64,000 nucleotides of DNA from Pseudomonas syringae pv. cilantro (GTDB lineage: Bacteria > Pseudomonadota > Gammaproteobacteria > Pseudomonadales > Pseudomonadaceae), in the NCBI RefSeq assembly GCF_001293775.1, contig NZ_LGLN01000074.1:67611-131610 (forward strand), in the 5' to 3' direction. The notes beneath the pieces are model-generated. The model saw only the letters and a program-made list of their open reading frames with translations. It was not told the DNA's origin and did no database searches. The position numbers and the translations under genes were made by a program. The number at the start of each line of letters is the position of its first letter. Position 1 is the first letter of the stretch. Of the stretch, positions 1 through 8,746 are shown piece after piece.

Positions 1-437
1 TGAATACCTTGCGTGTGCAGGGTGGCGAGGTGGCGCTGAGCAGCAGTTTTCTGGCCAGTTGCCCGCTGGCAGTGGCTTATGCGTTGTTTGATGTCCATAC
101 CTTGCAGCCTGCTGCTCAGGCGGTCTTTGGCCAGCGCGTGGCACGCATCGATCACCTCGGCAGCTTCGCCTGTCGCAACATCTACAACCGCGCCAACAGC
201 CGGCTCAGTCAGCACGCTAGCGCCAATGCGCTGGACATAGCGGGTTTTCGCCTGGCTGACGGCCAGCGAATCAACCTGCTCAAAGACTGGGGTGATAGCG
301 GCGACAAGGGGCGTTTTCTAAGGCTGATTCGCGACGGCGCCTGCAAGAACTTCAGCTCCGTGCTGGGGCCGGAGTACAACGCCGCGCATCGCGATCACTT
401 TCATATGGACATGGGGCGGTGGGCAGTATGCAAGTGA
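1..437 (+). CDS. Extensin-like / M15-like domain protein, 5' truncated by the window edge
   Basis: The reading frame is open to the left edge, so the true start lies outside the window; about 144 C-terminal residues are present. They match the extensin-like C-terminal family as I know it (CPLAVAYALF, SFACRNIYN, then a final Cys). The segments LSQHASANALD and HRDHFHMD have the SxHxxxxAxD and HxDHFH arrangement of zinc-binding M15 D,D-peptidase folds, so a cell-wall peptide hydrolase is plausible but inferred. Three cysteines (CPLA, SFACRN, terminal CK) would suit an exported disulfide protein; a signal peptide cannot be checked here. It converges on the next gene across a short inverted repeat. 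Confidence 0.8.
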   Translation, partial: NTLRVQGGEVALSSSFLASCPLAVAYALFDVHTLQPAAQAVFGQRVARIDHLGSFACRNIYNRANSRLSQHASANALDIAGFRLADGQRINLLKDWGDSGDKGRFLRLIRDGACKNFSSVLGPEYNAAHRDHFHMDMGRWAVCK

Positions 438-504
438 GCGGCAAGCTGCAAGTTAGAAGCTCTCTCAGATCCGGGTGGCAGCTTGAGGCTTGAGGCTTAC
501 CGCT
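437..504. repeat. Imperfect inverted repeat between convergent genes
   Basis: AGCGGCAAGC at 437-446 is mirrored by GCTTACCGCT at 495-504 (one mismatch). The space between holds further AAGCT/GCTTGAGGCTTGAG-type repeats. It fills the gap between two convergent genes and could act as a two-way terminator, though there is no T-run. Confidence 0.5.
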
Positions 505-1127
505 TACGCCGCCATCCTGAGGTTCTGCAAAATCAGTGGGCGAGCCCAGCCGTTTTCGTAGTCGAACTGGCGCTGTTGGGTGGCGATGGTTTGCGGGTCC
601 AGGGGCAGGGCAGGCTTGTCGGCCAGTTCCCATTCAAGTTCGGCAATCGGCAAATGCAGCGGGCGCGGCTGCGGACCGGGGCCAGGAGTGCCTTTGTCGT
701 CGTAGGGGTTCATAACAAGTGGGCGTACCCAGTTGCTTTCGAATTCCAGATTTCGCTGCTGTGCGATCATTTCAGCCATGCTGAAAGGTTCGGCGGGCGG
801 TGGCAGCAGGTCGAGATCAAATTCGGCGATCGGCAGGAACAACGGTTCTGGTGGCTTGACCTCGGTGTCAGTCACCGGGCAGGCGCGTTGCTCGACGATT
901 TTGCTCAGCGTCTTGGCGCCGGCAACCGGCTCGCCGGTTTCAATATCGACTTCGGCGGCTGTCGGGTGTACTGGAACGCTATCGCTGTCACTGACCTGTT
1001 CTGCCATCGCGCGGGCAAAAGCATCCGACCACAGCTGCGTTACACCACCCAGTGTGCGGGTGTTGCGAACGCTAAAGTCGCCTGAGTGCGACAAATAGCC
1101 AATGGCGGGTTGAACAATGTCTGACAT
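504..1127 (-). CDS. Hypothetical protein with two copies of a ~47-residue internal repeat
   Basis: 207 residues from the ATG at 1127; a TTG 30 nt upstream is in frame but less likely. I do not recognise the family. Residues 94-140 and 155-202 are clear duplicates: both begin PL.LPIAE, carry a QQR motif, and end W(V/A)RPL(V/I). They are joined by a Pro/Gly-rich linker (about 141-154). The N-terminal 90 residues have no repeat. No signal peptide or membrane segment is visible and the protein is acidic. It is divergent from rsmJ with about 100 nt between starts. The repeated W-x-RPL end could be a short binding module; function unknown. Confidence 0.7.
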   Translation of the reverse strand: MSDIVQPAIGYLSHSGDFSVRNTRTLGGVTQLWSDAFARAMAEQVSDSDSVPVHPTAAEVDIETGEPVAGAKTLSKIVEQRACPVTDTEVKPPEPLFLPIAEFDLDLLPPPAEPFSMAEMIAQQRNLEFESNWVRPLVMNPYDDKGTPGPGPQPRPLHLPIAELEWELADKPALPLDPQTIATQQRQFDYENGWARPLILQNLRMAA

Positions 1128-1223
1128 AGCGATCAGTACTGACGTTGGGTCTGGCAAAATGCCTGATACTTGGTTATCGGCAGAAATTGCCGATCATTAA
1201 CAAATTTTGAGTGTGTAAGCGCA

Positions 1224-2033
1224 ATGAGTGAGCAACAAACAGGCAGTCGTATCCGGGTCGAGGCGATGGCCGTCGACGGACAGGAGCGGGCGAAGGAATG
1301 GGCGCAGCGTCTTGGCTTGCCACTGCACGACGAAGAGGCCGATTTTGCGTTGCAGCTCACCGACGTTGGCTTGCAATTGCAGCAGTTGGGCGACGATGCG
1401 CCAGGTGCCGTGCGGGTGGACTTTGTCGAAGGTGCGGTTGCGCACCGGCGTATGTTCGGTGGCGGCACCGGGCAAATGATTGCCAAGGCAGTCGGCATTC
1501 AGCCCGGCATACGCCCCAGTGTTCTGGATGCGACGGCGGGCTTGGGCAAGGATGCGTTCGTGCTGGCGAGTCTGGGTTGTGACATGAGCCTGATCGAACG
1601 CCAACCGATTATCGCGGCGCTGCTGGAAGATGGTCTGGCGCGTGGTCGTGCTGATCGTGACGTCGGTTCGATCGTTGCCCACATGCGCCTGCTGACCGGT
1701 AACTCCATTGACCTTATAAACACGTGGGCAGACGAGCCGCCGCAGGTCATCTACCTCGATCCGATGTTCCCGCACCGGGAAAAGACCGCACTGGTCAAAA
1801 AAGAAATGCGCCTGTTCCGGCCGCTGGTCGGCGACGACATGGACGCCCCCGCCTTGCTGCAAGCCGCCCTGGCGCTGGCCACCCACCGCGTAGTCGTCAA
1901 ACGCCCCCGCAAAGCCCCCTGCATCGAAGGGCCCAAGCCTGGCTACGCGCTGGATGGCAAATCCAGCCGCTACGACATCTACCCGAAAAAAGCCCTGAAA
2001 CCCAAGGTGGTCGAGAAGGCACCGGGTGAGTAG
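1224..2033 (+). CDS. rsmJ: 16S rRNA (guanine(1516)-N2)-methyltransferase RsmJ
   Basis: 269 residues, of normal RsmJ length. The enzyme methylates G1516 of 16S rRNA with S-adenosylmethionine in the cytoplasm. The SAM-binding glycine loop is [10 protein letters not shown] (102-111), followed by the acidic strand end LIERQP; the catalytic-type motif [11 protein letters not shown] lies at 177-187, and the C-terminus has the conserved RYDIYPKK. The ATG at 1224 is chosen because the in-frame upstream codons add residues unlike the family. It is monocistronic, divergent from the repeat protein and convergent with the DUF4197 gene. Confidence 0.93.
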   Translation: MSEQQTGSRIRVEAMAVDGQERAKEWAQRLGLPLHDEEADFALQLTDVGLQLQQLGDDAPGAVRVDFVEGAVAHRRMFGGGTGQMIAKAVGIQPGIRPSVLDATAGLGKDAFVLASLGCDMSLIERQPIIAALLEDGLARGRADRDVGSIVAHMRLLTGNSIDLINTWADEPPQVIYLDPMFPHREKTALVKKEMRLFRPLVGDDMDAPALLQAALALATHRVVVKRPRKAPCIEGPKPGYALDGKSSRYDIYPKKALKPKVVEKAPGE

Positions 2034-2108
2034 AGCGTTTGCCCGGCTGCTTCTCCGTGCGTGCGTTGAGAACGCCTGAACCCCGGTTGTTGCTTACGCT
2101 CCAGCGCT

Positions 2109-2163
2109 GTGGGAACGGGCCGGGCGACGCTTCGCTTGTCCGCGAACTGCCGGGAACCGGCAG
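2109..2163. repeat. REP-like extragenic element with hairpin
   Basis: The 38-nt stretch 2109-2146 matches 41490-41527 at 31 of 38 positions, sharing GTGGGA, the core GCTTCGCTTGT and CGCGAA. It is followed by a perfect 7-bp hairpin (CTGCCGG, loop GAA, CCGGCAG) at 2147-2163. It lies between two convergent genes, typical for Pseudomonas repetitive extragenic palindromes, and may also terminate transcription. Confidence 0.55.
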
Positions 2164-2164
2164 C

Positions 2165-2210
2165 AAAACCGGATATGCGGTACATCAGGCGCAACCGGGT
2201 GACCGGTTTT
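2165..2210. repeat. Inverted repeat in the rsmJ/DUF4197 convergent gap
   Basis: AAAACCGG at 2165-2172 and CCGGTTTT at 2203-2210 are exact inverted copies 30 nt apart, directly after the REP-like element. With A and T runs on the outer flanks this could work as a two-way terminator. The remaining gap to 2268 shows nothing else I can name. Confidence 0.4.
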
Positions 2211-2268
2211 AGGGCACTTCAGGACCTGTATATGATGCTGGGGACCCTGGCGCGGGAACGTATTTGCG

Positions 2269-2958
2269 TCAAAGCGCCCCAAACACCTTCTTCGCCAGCC
2301 CGGTAGCCGCTGCCTGCGGGTTGGAGCGGATGCTCTCTTCCTGCCTGGCAATCATCTCGAACAGACCGTTAAGCGCCTGCTCGGTTACATAGCTTTCGAG
2401 ATTGGCACTTTTGCTGTCCAGCGCGCCAAGCGCTGCAGCCTTGCCGGCGAAGGCATTGTATTTCTGTGCCAGACCCACTTGGTCAGTAGACTTCTTGACG
2501 ATAGGCAGGAATTTGGCGCGGATCTGTTCACGGCTGGTGCTGCTCAGGTACTGGGTCGCCGAGTCCTTGCCACCGCTGAGAATGGCCTTGGCATCGGTCA
2601 CCGTCATTTTTTTCACCGCGTCTACCAGCAACGCCTGAGCCTGAGGTACGGCTGCTTCAGCCGCCTGATTCATGCTGGTTTCCAGTTGATCGACCTGGCT
2701 GCCCATGCCCAGCATTTTCATCTTCTTCGCGACCTGGCCCAGCTTGCCCGGCAGCTCGATACGCACCTGTTCATTCTTGCTGAAACCGCCGGGCACTCCC
2801 AGTTGCTTGACAGCAACCTGCGCGCCCTGGGTCAGGGCATCCTTGAGCCCGCCCGTGGCGTCCGATTGTGAAAGGTCGCTCAGCGACAAGGCGAACACGT
2901 TGGCCGACATCAGCAGACCTGCACAGAGACCGGCAACGGTAAACGAAAAACGAGGCAT
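2269..2958 (-). CDS. DUF4197 family exported protein
   Basis: 229 residues. The first ~23 residues (MPRFSFTVAGLCAGLLMSAN, then VFA) are a signal peptide, so the protein is probably periplasmic. The rest is helical, rich in Ala, Lys and Gln, with LSQSDATGGLKDALTQGA at the N-terminal end and LNGLFEMIARQEESIR near the C-terminus, features I associate with DUF4197. There is no catalytic motif and the molecular role of the family is not known to me. It is monocistronic and convergent with rsmJ. Confidence 0.75.
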   Translation of the reverse strand: MPRFSFTVAGLCAGLLMSANVFALSLSDLSQSDATGGLKDALTQGAQVAVKQLGVPGGFSKNEQVRIELPGKLGQVAKKMKMLGMGSQVDQLETSMNQAAEAAVPQAQALLVDAVKKMTVTDAKAILSGGKDSATQYLSSTSREQIRAKFLPIVKKSTDQVGLAQKYNAFAGKAAALGALDSKSANLESYVTEQALNGLFEMIARQEESIRSNPQAAATGLAKKVFGAL

Positions 2959-3108
2959 AAGGCGTCCTTGTATAGATAGGTTCTAACCCGCGCATGAGTT
3001 GATAGCAGCGCAGCACGCTATCAAGCGTATCAGGAAGTCATGGCAGGCATGTAAAACCTGCGGATGAGTCTTGATGATTTCTGAAGAGGGGGTGTGTGGG
3101 TGAAACGA

Positions 3109-3135
3109 CAGCGGCGCGTTGAGAACGCGCCGCTG
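3109..3135 (-). terminator. Strong hairpin downstream of the YbaY-domain gene
   Basis: Perfect 12-bp stem (CAGCGGCGCGTT / AACGCGCCGCTG) with a 3-nt loop, 27 nt past the stop codon of the minus-strand gene at 3162. On the minus strand only a short T-rich tail follows; on the plus strand CTTTTTATTT lies 8 nt after the stem. Confidence 0.65.
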
Positions 3136-3161
3136 AAGAGCGCTTTTTATTTCGAGGTCAA

Positions 3162-3512
3162 TCAACCGTCTACTTGAATGACCTTGATCATCAGACCGGT
3201 CTGATCTTCGCCGGCCAGTGTCACTTCATGCACGGTGTCGCTGATCCAGATCAGGCGATTGTCATGTTCAATCCGTGCCGACAAGCCGTAAGTGTGGCCC
3301 GGCACCGGATATCGATCGGTTGCATAGCCCAATTCAAACGGGATCGGCACCTGGTGGTTGATTGGCTTCTCGCAGACATCAATCACTTCCGAAAAATCGT
3401 CAGCACCGCTGATGTCACTCAGCTGAACAGTCAGTTTGCAGTCGCTTGGCAGAGCGATGCGTGGCAGGTAATAAACTTCACCCTGAAGGCGTACTAGGGG
3501 TTCACTGGACAT
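3162..3512 (-). CDS. YbaY/YscW-domain protein (lacks a lipoprotein signal)
   Basis: 116 residues from the ATG at 3512, which is preceded by AAGGA about 7 nt upstream; this start is preferred over the longer frame. The sequence GEVYYLPRIALPSDCKLTVQ, the GADD segment, the IPFELGY strand and the closing VTLAGEDQ pattern resemble the YbaY/YscW beta-sandwich domain, usually found in lipoproteins with adhesion- or pilotin-like roles. Here no signal peptide or lipobox precedes the domain, so the protein appears cytoplasmic or lost its leader. The exact role is unknown. It lies just downstream of plsB on the same strand, with a 111-nt gap. Confidence 0.65.
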   Translation of the reverse strand: MSSEPLVRLQGEVYYLPRIALPSDCKLTVQLSDISGADDFSEVIDVCEKPINHQVPIPFELGYATDRYPVPGHTYGLSARIEHDNRLIWISDTVHEVTLAGEDQTGLMIKVIQVDG

Positions 3513-3623
3513 TTCAATTTCCTTATTGAGTAGGCACCAGTCATTGGTGCAAACCACACGTTAGCTGACGCCAGCATGTAGAAAACACCTGTCTGAAAGT
3601 CCTTATCAATTTGCGGAAAACCC

Positions 3624-6125
3624 CTACGTCTCCCCAGTCTCGCTTCTCACATTTTGCTCTTCTTCGTTGCTGTGCAGGGCAACTTGCCGGATCGACAGGC
3701 GGATTTCAGCAGGCAGGACGCGCTTGGCTGCACCTTCCGCCAGTTCGCCCAGCAACGGGTGATAACTCAGTTTGCCTGAGGCGTCCTTGCGCAGTACACC
3801 GAGGTCCAGCAAGGTCTGGATAAAGTGCCGGAACAGGCTCTTGTCGAAAAACTCCGGCGCGTTCAGGCCATGCAGGATCGACAGGCGCTGGGCCATGACC
3901 GTGCACAGGTCTTCCAGCTCTTCGGGGCTCAGAGTGTTCTGGCCATTGTTGAGCAACAAGGCAATTGCCATGTAGAAACGCTGCAAGGTCTGCGCGATGG
4001 CGCGCGACAACAGGGTCAGCAACACGAACTCCCGGGAGCTGGGTTCCGGGCGCACGTAGGCGTCATTCTTGAAGCGCAACAGACCTTGTTCGACGAACGC
4101 GGCGAGCCATTGATCGATCACCTCATCCAGCTTGTTCAGCGGCCAGCGAATGAACAGTTCCGATTGCAGGTAAGGATAAAGCGCGTGGGTGTAGCGCAGA
4201 ATCTGCTCGCGGGTCATGCGTGACGAACTCTGGAAAAAGCTCGCCAGCAACGACGGCAGGGCGAAGATGTGCAGGACGTTGTTGCGGTAGTAGGTCATCA
4301 GGACCGCGTTCTGCTCGTTCAGGTACAGAATCCTGCCCAGCGCATCTTTCTGCTCGGCCAGCAGGTCCATGCCTTTGACGTGCTCGATCAGCGAACGGCC
4401 GTCGCCTTCCGGCAAGGTGGTGTGCGGTGAATACGGCACGCTGCGCAATAGCGTCAGGTACAGGTCGAGAACACGCTCCATGGCCTGATCGTCCAGCGCC
4501 AGTTTTTGCGTCGACAGCAGTGCCACCGCCACCAGGTTCATCGGGTTGACCGCCGCCGCTTCGTTGAGGTGCTGGGCCACACGCTCGCCCAGTCGATGCG
4601 TGGTTGCACTCAACCATTCGGGGCGATACTGCGGCGCGAGTTCCTGGGCGCGCCAGTCTGGCTGCTCACTGTCGAGGAATTCAGCCAGCTTGATCGGTTC
4701 TCCGAAGTTCACCGAGACCTCACCAAAGCGCTGCTTCAATGCGCCGATGACTTTGAAAATATCGAAGATCGATTCTTTTTTCTTGGTCGCACCGCGCAGC
4801 TCGCCCAGATAGGTACGGCCTTCCAGCACTCGCTCGTAGCCGATATACACCGGAACGAAGACAATCGGCATCCGCGAGTTGCGCAAAAAGCTGCGCAGTG
4901 TAATGGCTAGCATACCGGTCTTGGGTTGCAGCATGCGCCCGGTACGCGAGCGACCGCCCTCGACGAAGTATTCGACCGGAAACCCTTTGGTGAACAAGGT
5001 GTGCAGGTATTCATTGAACACTGCGGTATACAGCGGATTGCCCTTGAAGGTACGACGCATGAAAAACGCGCCGCCACGCCTTAGCAGACTGCCGACCACC
5101 GGCATGTTCAGGTTGATACCGGCGGCAATGTGCGGCGGGGTCAGGCCGTTGCGAAACAGCAGATAAGACAGCAACAGGTAATCGATGTGGCTGCGATGAC
5201 ACGGCACGTAGATCACCTCATGCCCCGGCGCGACTTCCTGCACACCTTCGATGTGGCTGACTTTGATGCCGTCGTAGATCTTGTTCCAGAACCAACTGAG
5301 CACCACTTCCAGAAAACGGATGGCGGAATAGGTGTAGTCCGACGCGATTTCGTTGCCGTAACTCAGTGCACGTTCGCGCGCCTTCTCATGCGAAATCTTT
5401 TCCCGTTCGGCTTCTTCGATGATCGCCTGTTTAACCAGCGGCTCGTCCAGCAGGCCCTTGACCACGGTGCGCCGGTGCGACACATCCGGGCCGATCACGG
5501 CACTTTTCAGGTTGCGGAAATGCACGCGAAGCAGACGCTGGCTCATGCGCAGGGTCAGTGGGTAGCCTTTGTTCTGGTCAACCAGTTCACGCATATGAAT
5601 CGGCGCGGAAAACTGCACGCGGGTCTTGCGGCCCAGAATCAGGATGCTGACCAGACGCCGCAAGCGCCCGGTGACTGCCCAGCTGTCGGCGAACAACAGT
5701 TTCCAGGCGCTGGACTCGCGATCAGGCGACTGACCCCAGAACACACTGACCGGAATGATCTGCGCATCTTCGGTAGGGTTCTGGCTGACCGCTGCCACCA
5801 GACGTTCCAGCGCCGGTGGCGCACCGCGCTTGTCATGGCGGCCCAGCCAGTCAGGCGAGGGCGTCAGGTAGAAATACGCCATCGGTTCGATCAGCTCGCC
5901 AACCGCAACCGACAGCACGGGACGCGGCAGGCCGGCCTTGCGGCATTCGGTGTCGACGACCGCGAGATCGCTGACCGACGGCGACTGCAACGCATAGAAC
6001 ACCGGCCGACTGCGGTCGAGGTTGAGCGTGAAGGACGACTGATTGATGGTTTCCGAGCGAACCCAGAGGTACAGCAATCGGCGCAGGGTGCCGAACACAA
6101 GACGACGGAACGGAGAGCGGGTCAT
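3624..6125 (-). CDS. plsB: Glycerol-3-phosphate 1-O-acyltransferase PlsB
   Basis: 833 residues, full family length. It acylates the sn-1 position of glycerol-3-phosphate using acyl-ACP or acyl-CoA, the first step of phospholipid synthesis, at the inner membrane. The acyltransferase HX4D motif is H310-D315 (HRSHID); further blocks are [24 protein letters not shown] (about 385-396) and [10 protein letters not shown]. The N-terminal ~280 residues and the C-terminal third are the usual PlsB helical regions. The start [16 protein letters not shown] has a basic N-terminus. The product CdsA, which acts later in the same pathway, is encoded at 26.1 kb. Confidence 0.96.
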   Translation of the reverse strand: MTRSPFRRLVFGTLRRLLYLWVRSETINQSSFTLNLDRSRPVFYALQSPSVSDLAVVDTECRKAGLPRPVLSVAVGELIEPMAYFYLTPSPDWLGRHDKRGAPPALERLVAAVSQNPTEDAQIIPVSVFWGQSPDRESSAWKLLFADSWAVTGRLRRLVSILILGRKTRVQFSAPIHMRELVDQNKGYPLTLRMSQRLLRVHFRNLKSAVIGPDVSHRRTVVKGLLDEPLVKQAIIEEAEREKISHEKARERALSYGNEIASDYTYSAIRFLEVVLSWFWNKIYDGIKVSHIEGVQEVAPGHEVIYVPCHRSHIDYLLLSYLLFRNGLTPPHIAAGINLNMPVVGSLLRRGGAFFMRRTFKGNPLYTAVFNEYLHTLFTKGFPVEYFVEGGRSRTGRMLQPKTGMLAITLRSFLRNSRMPIVFVPVYIGYERVLEGRTYLGELRGATKKKESIFDIFKVIGALKQRFGEVSVNFGEPIKLAEFLDSEQPDWRAQELAPQYRPEWLSATTHRLGERVAQHLNEAAAVNPMNLVAVALLSTQKLALDDQAMERVLDLYLTLLRSVPYSPHTTLPEGDGRSLIEHVKGMDLLAEQKDALGRILYLNEQNAVLMTYYRNNVLHIFALPSLLASFFQSSSRMTREQILRYTHALYPYLQSELFIRWPLNKLDEVIDQWLAAFVEQGLLRFKNDAYVRPEPSSREFVLLTLLSRAIAQTLQRFYMAIALLLNNGQNTLSPEELEDLCTVMAQRLSILHGLNAPEFFDKSLFRHFIQTLLDLGVLRKDASGKLSYHPLLGELAEGAAKRVLPAEIRLSIRQVALHSNEEEQNVRSETGET

Positions 6126-6289
6126 ACGGCTTCTGCTGAGTAGGGGGCGGGCGGCTGCCCGAGATGGGCGTCAGTGTGACGCATCCCGAGAAGATCGGCA
6201 AAAAGGCTGAGCCGTCTTCCGGCAAGTCGGGAGGTGGACCTGTAAAACACAGCCACGACGGCACGGTTGTACCGCCGGAGAAAGAAGTC

Positions 6290-6667
6290 TCAGGCGGTGC
6301 GCCAGGTGATCTCTTCTTCACCGTCGGCACTGACGCGTATCCAGCGATCGGCGGTTTCGTCGCTTTCTTCTTCGATCCACGTGCCTGGGGCACAGCGCAC
6401 TTCGACGTTCAGTGCGGCGAATGCGGCGCGCGCGCAGGCGATGTCGTCTTCCCACGGCGTCTGATCGCTGTCCAGGTGCAGGCTGTTCCATTTGCCCACG
6501 GCTTTGGGCAGCCATGTCACGCGCACGTCACCGGCCTGGCATTTCCAGGTCTGGCCGCGTTGTGTCCAGTCAGTGCATGGGCCAATGGCAGCTTCCAGCC
6601 ATGCAGCAATTGCCTTGTGATCGACGTCTGCATCTTTCAGGTAAATCTCGATATCGGGTTGGCGCAT
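6290..6667 (-). CDS. Conserved hypothetical protein, 125 residues
   Basis: The start is the ATG at 6667 (MRQPDIEIYLKDAD). The protein is acidic and rich in Trp (seven), with no signal peptide or membrane segment. I do not recognise a named domain, although the coding character is good. It lies 19 nt downstream of rlmA on the same strand and may be co-transcribed with dapE-rlmA. The function is unknown; the conserved-looking core is WKCQAGDVRVTWLPKAVGKW. Confidence 0.65.
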   Translation of the reverse strand: MRQPDIEIYLKDADVDHKAIAAWLEAAIGPCTDWTQRGQTWKCQAGDVRVTWLPKAVGKWNSLHLDSDQTPWEDDIACARAAFAALNVEVRCAPGTWIEEESDETADRWIRVSADGEEEITWRTA

Positions 6668-6686
6668 GGGTGCCTCTGTTGAATGC

Positions 6687-7496
6687 TTATTGCAGCACGA
6701 AATAATCGTAGCGCATGGAAACGGTGACCTTGAAAGGTCCGGGTTGCTCGATGACTGCCGCGCGGCGTTCGGCGCTGGCTCGCCAGCCATGCGGTGTCAT
6801 GGCCAGCAAATCGGCGCGGGACTGGCCGTCGATCAGCGTCAAGGTATAGCGCAGTGTTTCGCTGTGTTGCAATTGCATGCCTTCCGGCACCAGCGCCAAG
6901 TGCTTATCGTCAGCGTAATCACGCACTTCATCGTACAGCCGTTGACGCAGCTCCATCAGGTGCTCGCTGGTCGGGCCGACGCGCATCAGTCCGCCGCCAG
7001 GCGTCAGCAGGCGTTTGGCTTCTTGCCAGTCCAGCGGGCTGAACACGCTGGCCAGAAACTGACAACTTGCCTCCGGCAGCGGCACCCGGGCCATGCTGGC
7101 GACCATCCAGGTCAGCCTCGGATCACGACGGCAAGCCCGTTTGACGGCTTCGCGGGAGATGTCCAGGGCGTAACCGTCGGCGCGCGGCAGGGCTTCGGCA
7201 ATCTGTGCGGTGTAATAACCTTCGCCGCAGCCAATGTCCAGCCAGTGCGCCGGATTGTGCTCGGCGGCCAGCTCGGCCAGTCGCCGGGCGACCGGTGCGT
7301 AGTGCCCGGCGTTGAGAAAGTCGCGCCGTGCTTCGACCATGGCCTGATTGTCACCGGGGTCGCGGCTGTTCTTGTGCTGCACCGGCAGCAGGTTCAGATA
7401 ACCCTGTCGAGCACGGTCGAAACGGTGGTTGGCCGGGCAGACCACACCGTTATCTGCCGTACTGAGCGGCGCAGAGCAGATCGGACAGGTCAGCAT
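6687..7496 (-). CDS. rlmA: 23S rRNA (guanine-N1)-methyltransferase, RlmA family
   Basis: 269 residues. The N-terminal zinc finger ligands are visible as C4, C7, C20 and H24, a signature of RlmA(I)/TlrB-type enzymes that methylate helix 35 of 23S rRNA. The SAM-binding loop LDIGCGEGYYT follows at about 90-100, and FSPLDWQEAKRLL at about 158 is characteristic of the family. Whether the target is G745 or G748 cannot be decided from the sequence, though Gram-negative members act at G745. Its start codon overlaps the dapE stop by one base, so the two genes are translationally coupled. Confidence 0.88.
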   Translation of the reverse strand: MLTCPICSAPLSTADNGVVCPANHRFDRARQGYLNLLPVQHKNSRDPGDNQAMVEARRDFLNAGHYAPVARRLAELAAEHNPAHWLDIGCGEGYYTAQIAEALPRADGYALDISREAVKRACRRDPRLTWMVASMARVPLPEASCQFLASVFSPLDWQEAKRLLTPGGGLMRVGPTSEHLMELRQRLYDEVRDYADDKHLALVPEGMQLQHSETLRYTLTLIDGQSRADLLAMTPHGWRASAERRAAVIEQPGPFKVTVSMRYDYFVLQ

Positions 7497-8647
7497 CAGG
7501 CGAGCAACTTGACCAGGGTCCGGTAGTAAATCTCGGTCAGTACATCGAGATCACTGGCCAGAATACGTTCGTTGACTTGATGGATCGTCGCGTTGACCGG
7601 TCCCAGTTCGACCACCTGGGTACCCAGCGTGGCAATGAACCGACCATCGGAGGTTCCGCCACTGGTCGAGGCCTTGGTGTCGCGGCCGGTGACGCTCTTG
7701 ATGCTGGACGACACCGCGTCCAGCAGCGCACCCGGTTCGGTCAGAAACGGCAGGCCGGACAAGGCCCAGTCCACATGCCAGTCCAGCTCATGCTTGTCGA
7801 GAATGGTCGCCACGCGCTGTTGCAGGGCTTCGACGGTCGACTCGGTCGAAAAGCGGAAATTGAAAACCGCGACCAGATCGCCTGGGATCACATTGGTCGC
7901 GCCGGTGCCGGAATTGAGGTTGGATATCTGGAAGCTGGTCGGCGGGAAGAAATCGTTACCGTTGTCCCAGTGCTCGGCAGCCAGTTCGGCCAGCGCCGGA
8001 GCAGCGAGGTGAATCGGGTTCTTCGCCAGATGCGGGTAAGCCACATGGCCCTGCTTGCCACGCACGGTGAGTTTGGCACCGAGTGAGCCGCGACGACCGT
8101 TTTTGACCACATCACCCACCAGCGTGGTACTTGAAGGCTCGCCGACGATGCACCAGTCGAGTCGCTCTTTGCGTGCAGCCAGGCGCTCGACGACAGCCTT
8201 GGTGCCATGGTGCGCCGGGCCTTCTTCGTCACTGGTAATCAGAAACGCCACCGAGCCCTTGTGATCGGGATGATCGGCGACAAAACGCTCGGCCGCGACC
8301 AGCATCGCCGCCAGGCTGCCTTTCATGTCCGCTGCGCCACGTCCGCAGAGCATGCCCTGGTCGTCGATCAAGGCGTCGAACGGATCGTTCTGCCATTGCT
8401 CCAGCGGACCGGTCGGCACCACGTCGGTATGCCCGGCGAAACACAGCACCGGGCCGTCCTGTGTGCCGTGGGTGGCCCAGAAGTTATCGACGTCTTCGAT
8501 ACGCATCGGCTCGAGCGTGAAGCCGGCATCGCCCAGGCGCTGCATCATCACGGTCTGGCAATCGGCATCAATCGGCGTGACCGAAGGCCGACGGATCAGG
8601 TCGCAGGCCAGTTGAAGGGTAGGCGAGAGGTCGGCGGGGGCCGTCAT
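7496..8647 (-). CDS. dapE: Succinyl-diaminopimelate desuccinylase DapE
   Basis: 383 residues. A dinuclear zinc M20 hydrolase that removes succinate from N-succinyl-LL-2,6-diaminopimelate in lysine and peptidoglycan precursor synthesis. Metal and catalytic residues can be placed: H73 and D75 ([10 protein letters not shown]), D107 (GRGAADMKG), E141-E142 ([10 protein letters not shown]), and the late His in [10 protein letters not shown]. It is the first gene of dapE-rlmA. DapD and DapC, which act immediately before it, are encoded at 14.0-15.0 and 16.9-18.1 kb. Confidence 0.96.
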   Translation of the reverse strand: MTAPADLSPTLQLACDLIRRPSVTPIDADCQTVMMQRLGDAGFTLEPMRIEDVDNFWATHGTQDGPVLCFAGHTDVVPTGPLEQWQNDPFDALIDDQGMLCGRGAADMKGSLAAMLVAAERFVADHPDHKGSVAFLITSDEEGPAHHGTKAVVERLAARKERLDWCIVGEPSSTTLVGDVVKNGRRGSLGAKLTVRGKQGHVAYPHLAKNPIHLAAPALAELAAEHWDNGNDFFPPTSFQISNLNSGTGATNVIPGDLVAVFNFRFSTESTVEALQQRVATILDKHELDWHVDWALSGLPFLTEPGALLDAVSSSIKSVTGRDTKASTSGGTSDGRFIATLGTQVVELGPVNATIHQVNERILASDLDVLTEIYYRTLVKLLA

Positions 8648-8702
8648 GTACAGAACTCCGGTAGCAAGACTTTGGGCGCGAAAAGGCGGATATCTTAAAG
8701 CA

Positions 8703-8727
8703 AAACGACGACCTGAGGCCGTCGTTT
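8703..8727 (-). terminator. Terminator of the GH17-GT2 gene
   Basis: AAACGACG at 8703-8710 pairs with CGTCGTTT at 8720-8727. On the minus strand the stem ends in a T-run (GTCGTTTTGC), 20 nt past the stop at 8747. It separates this gene from dapE. Confidence 0.75.
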
Positions 8728-8746
8728 ATTGTGCGCTGTGGATAGG

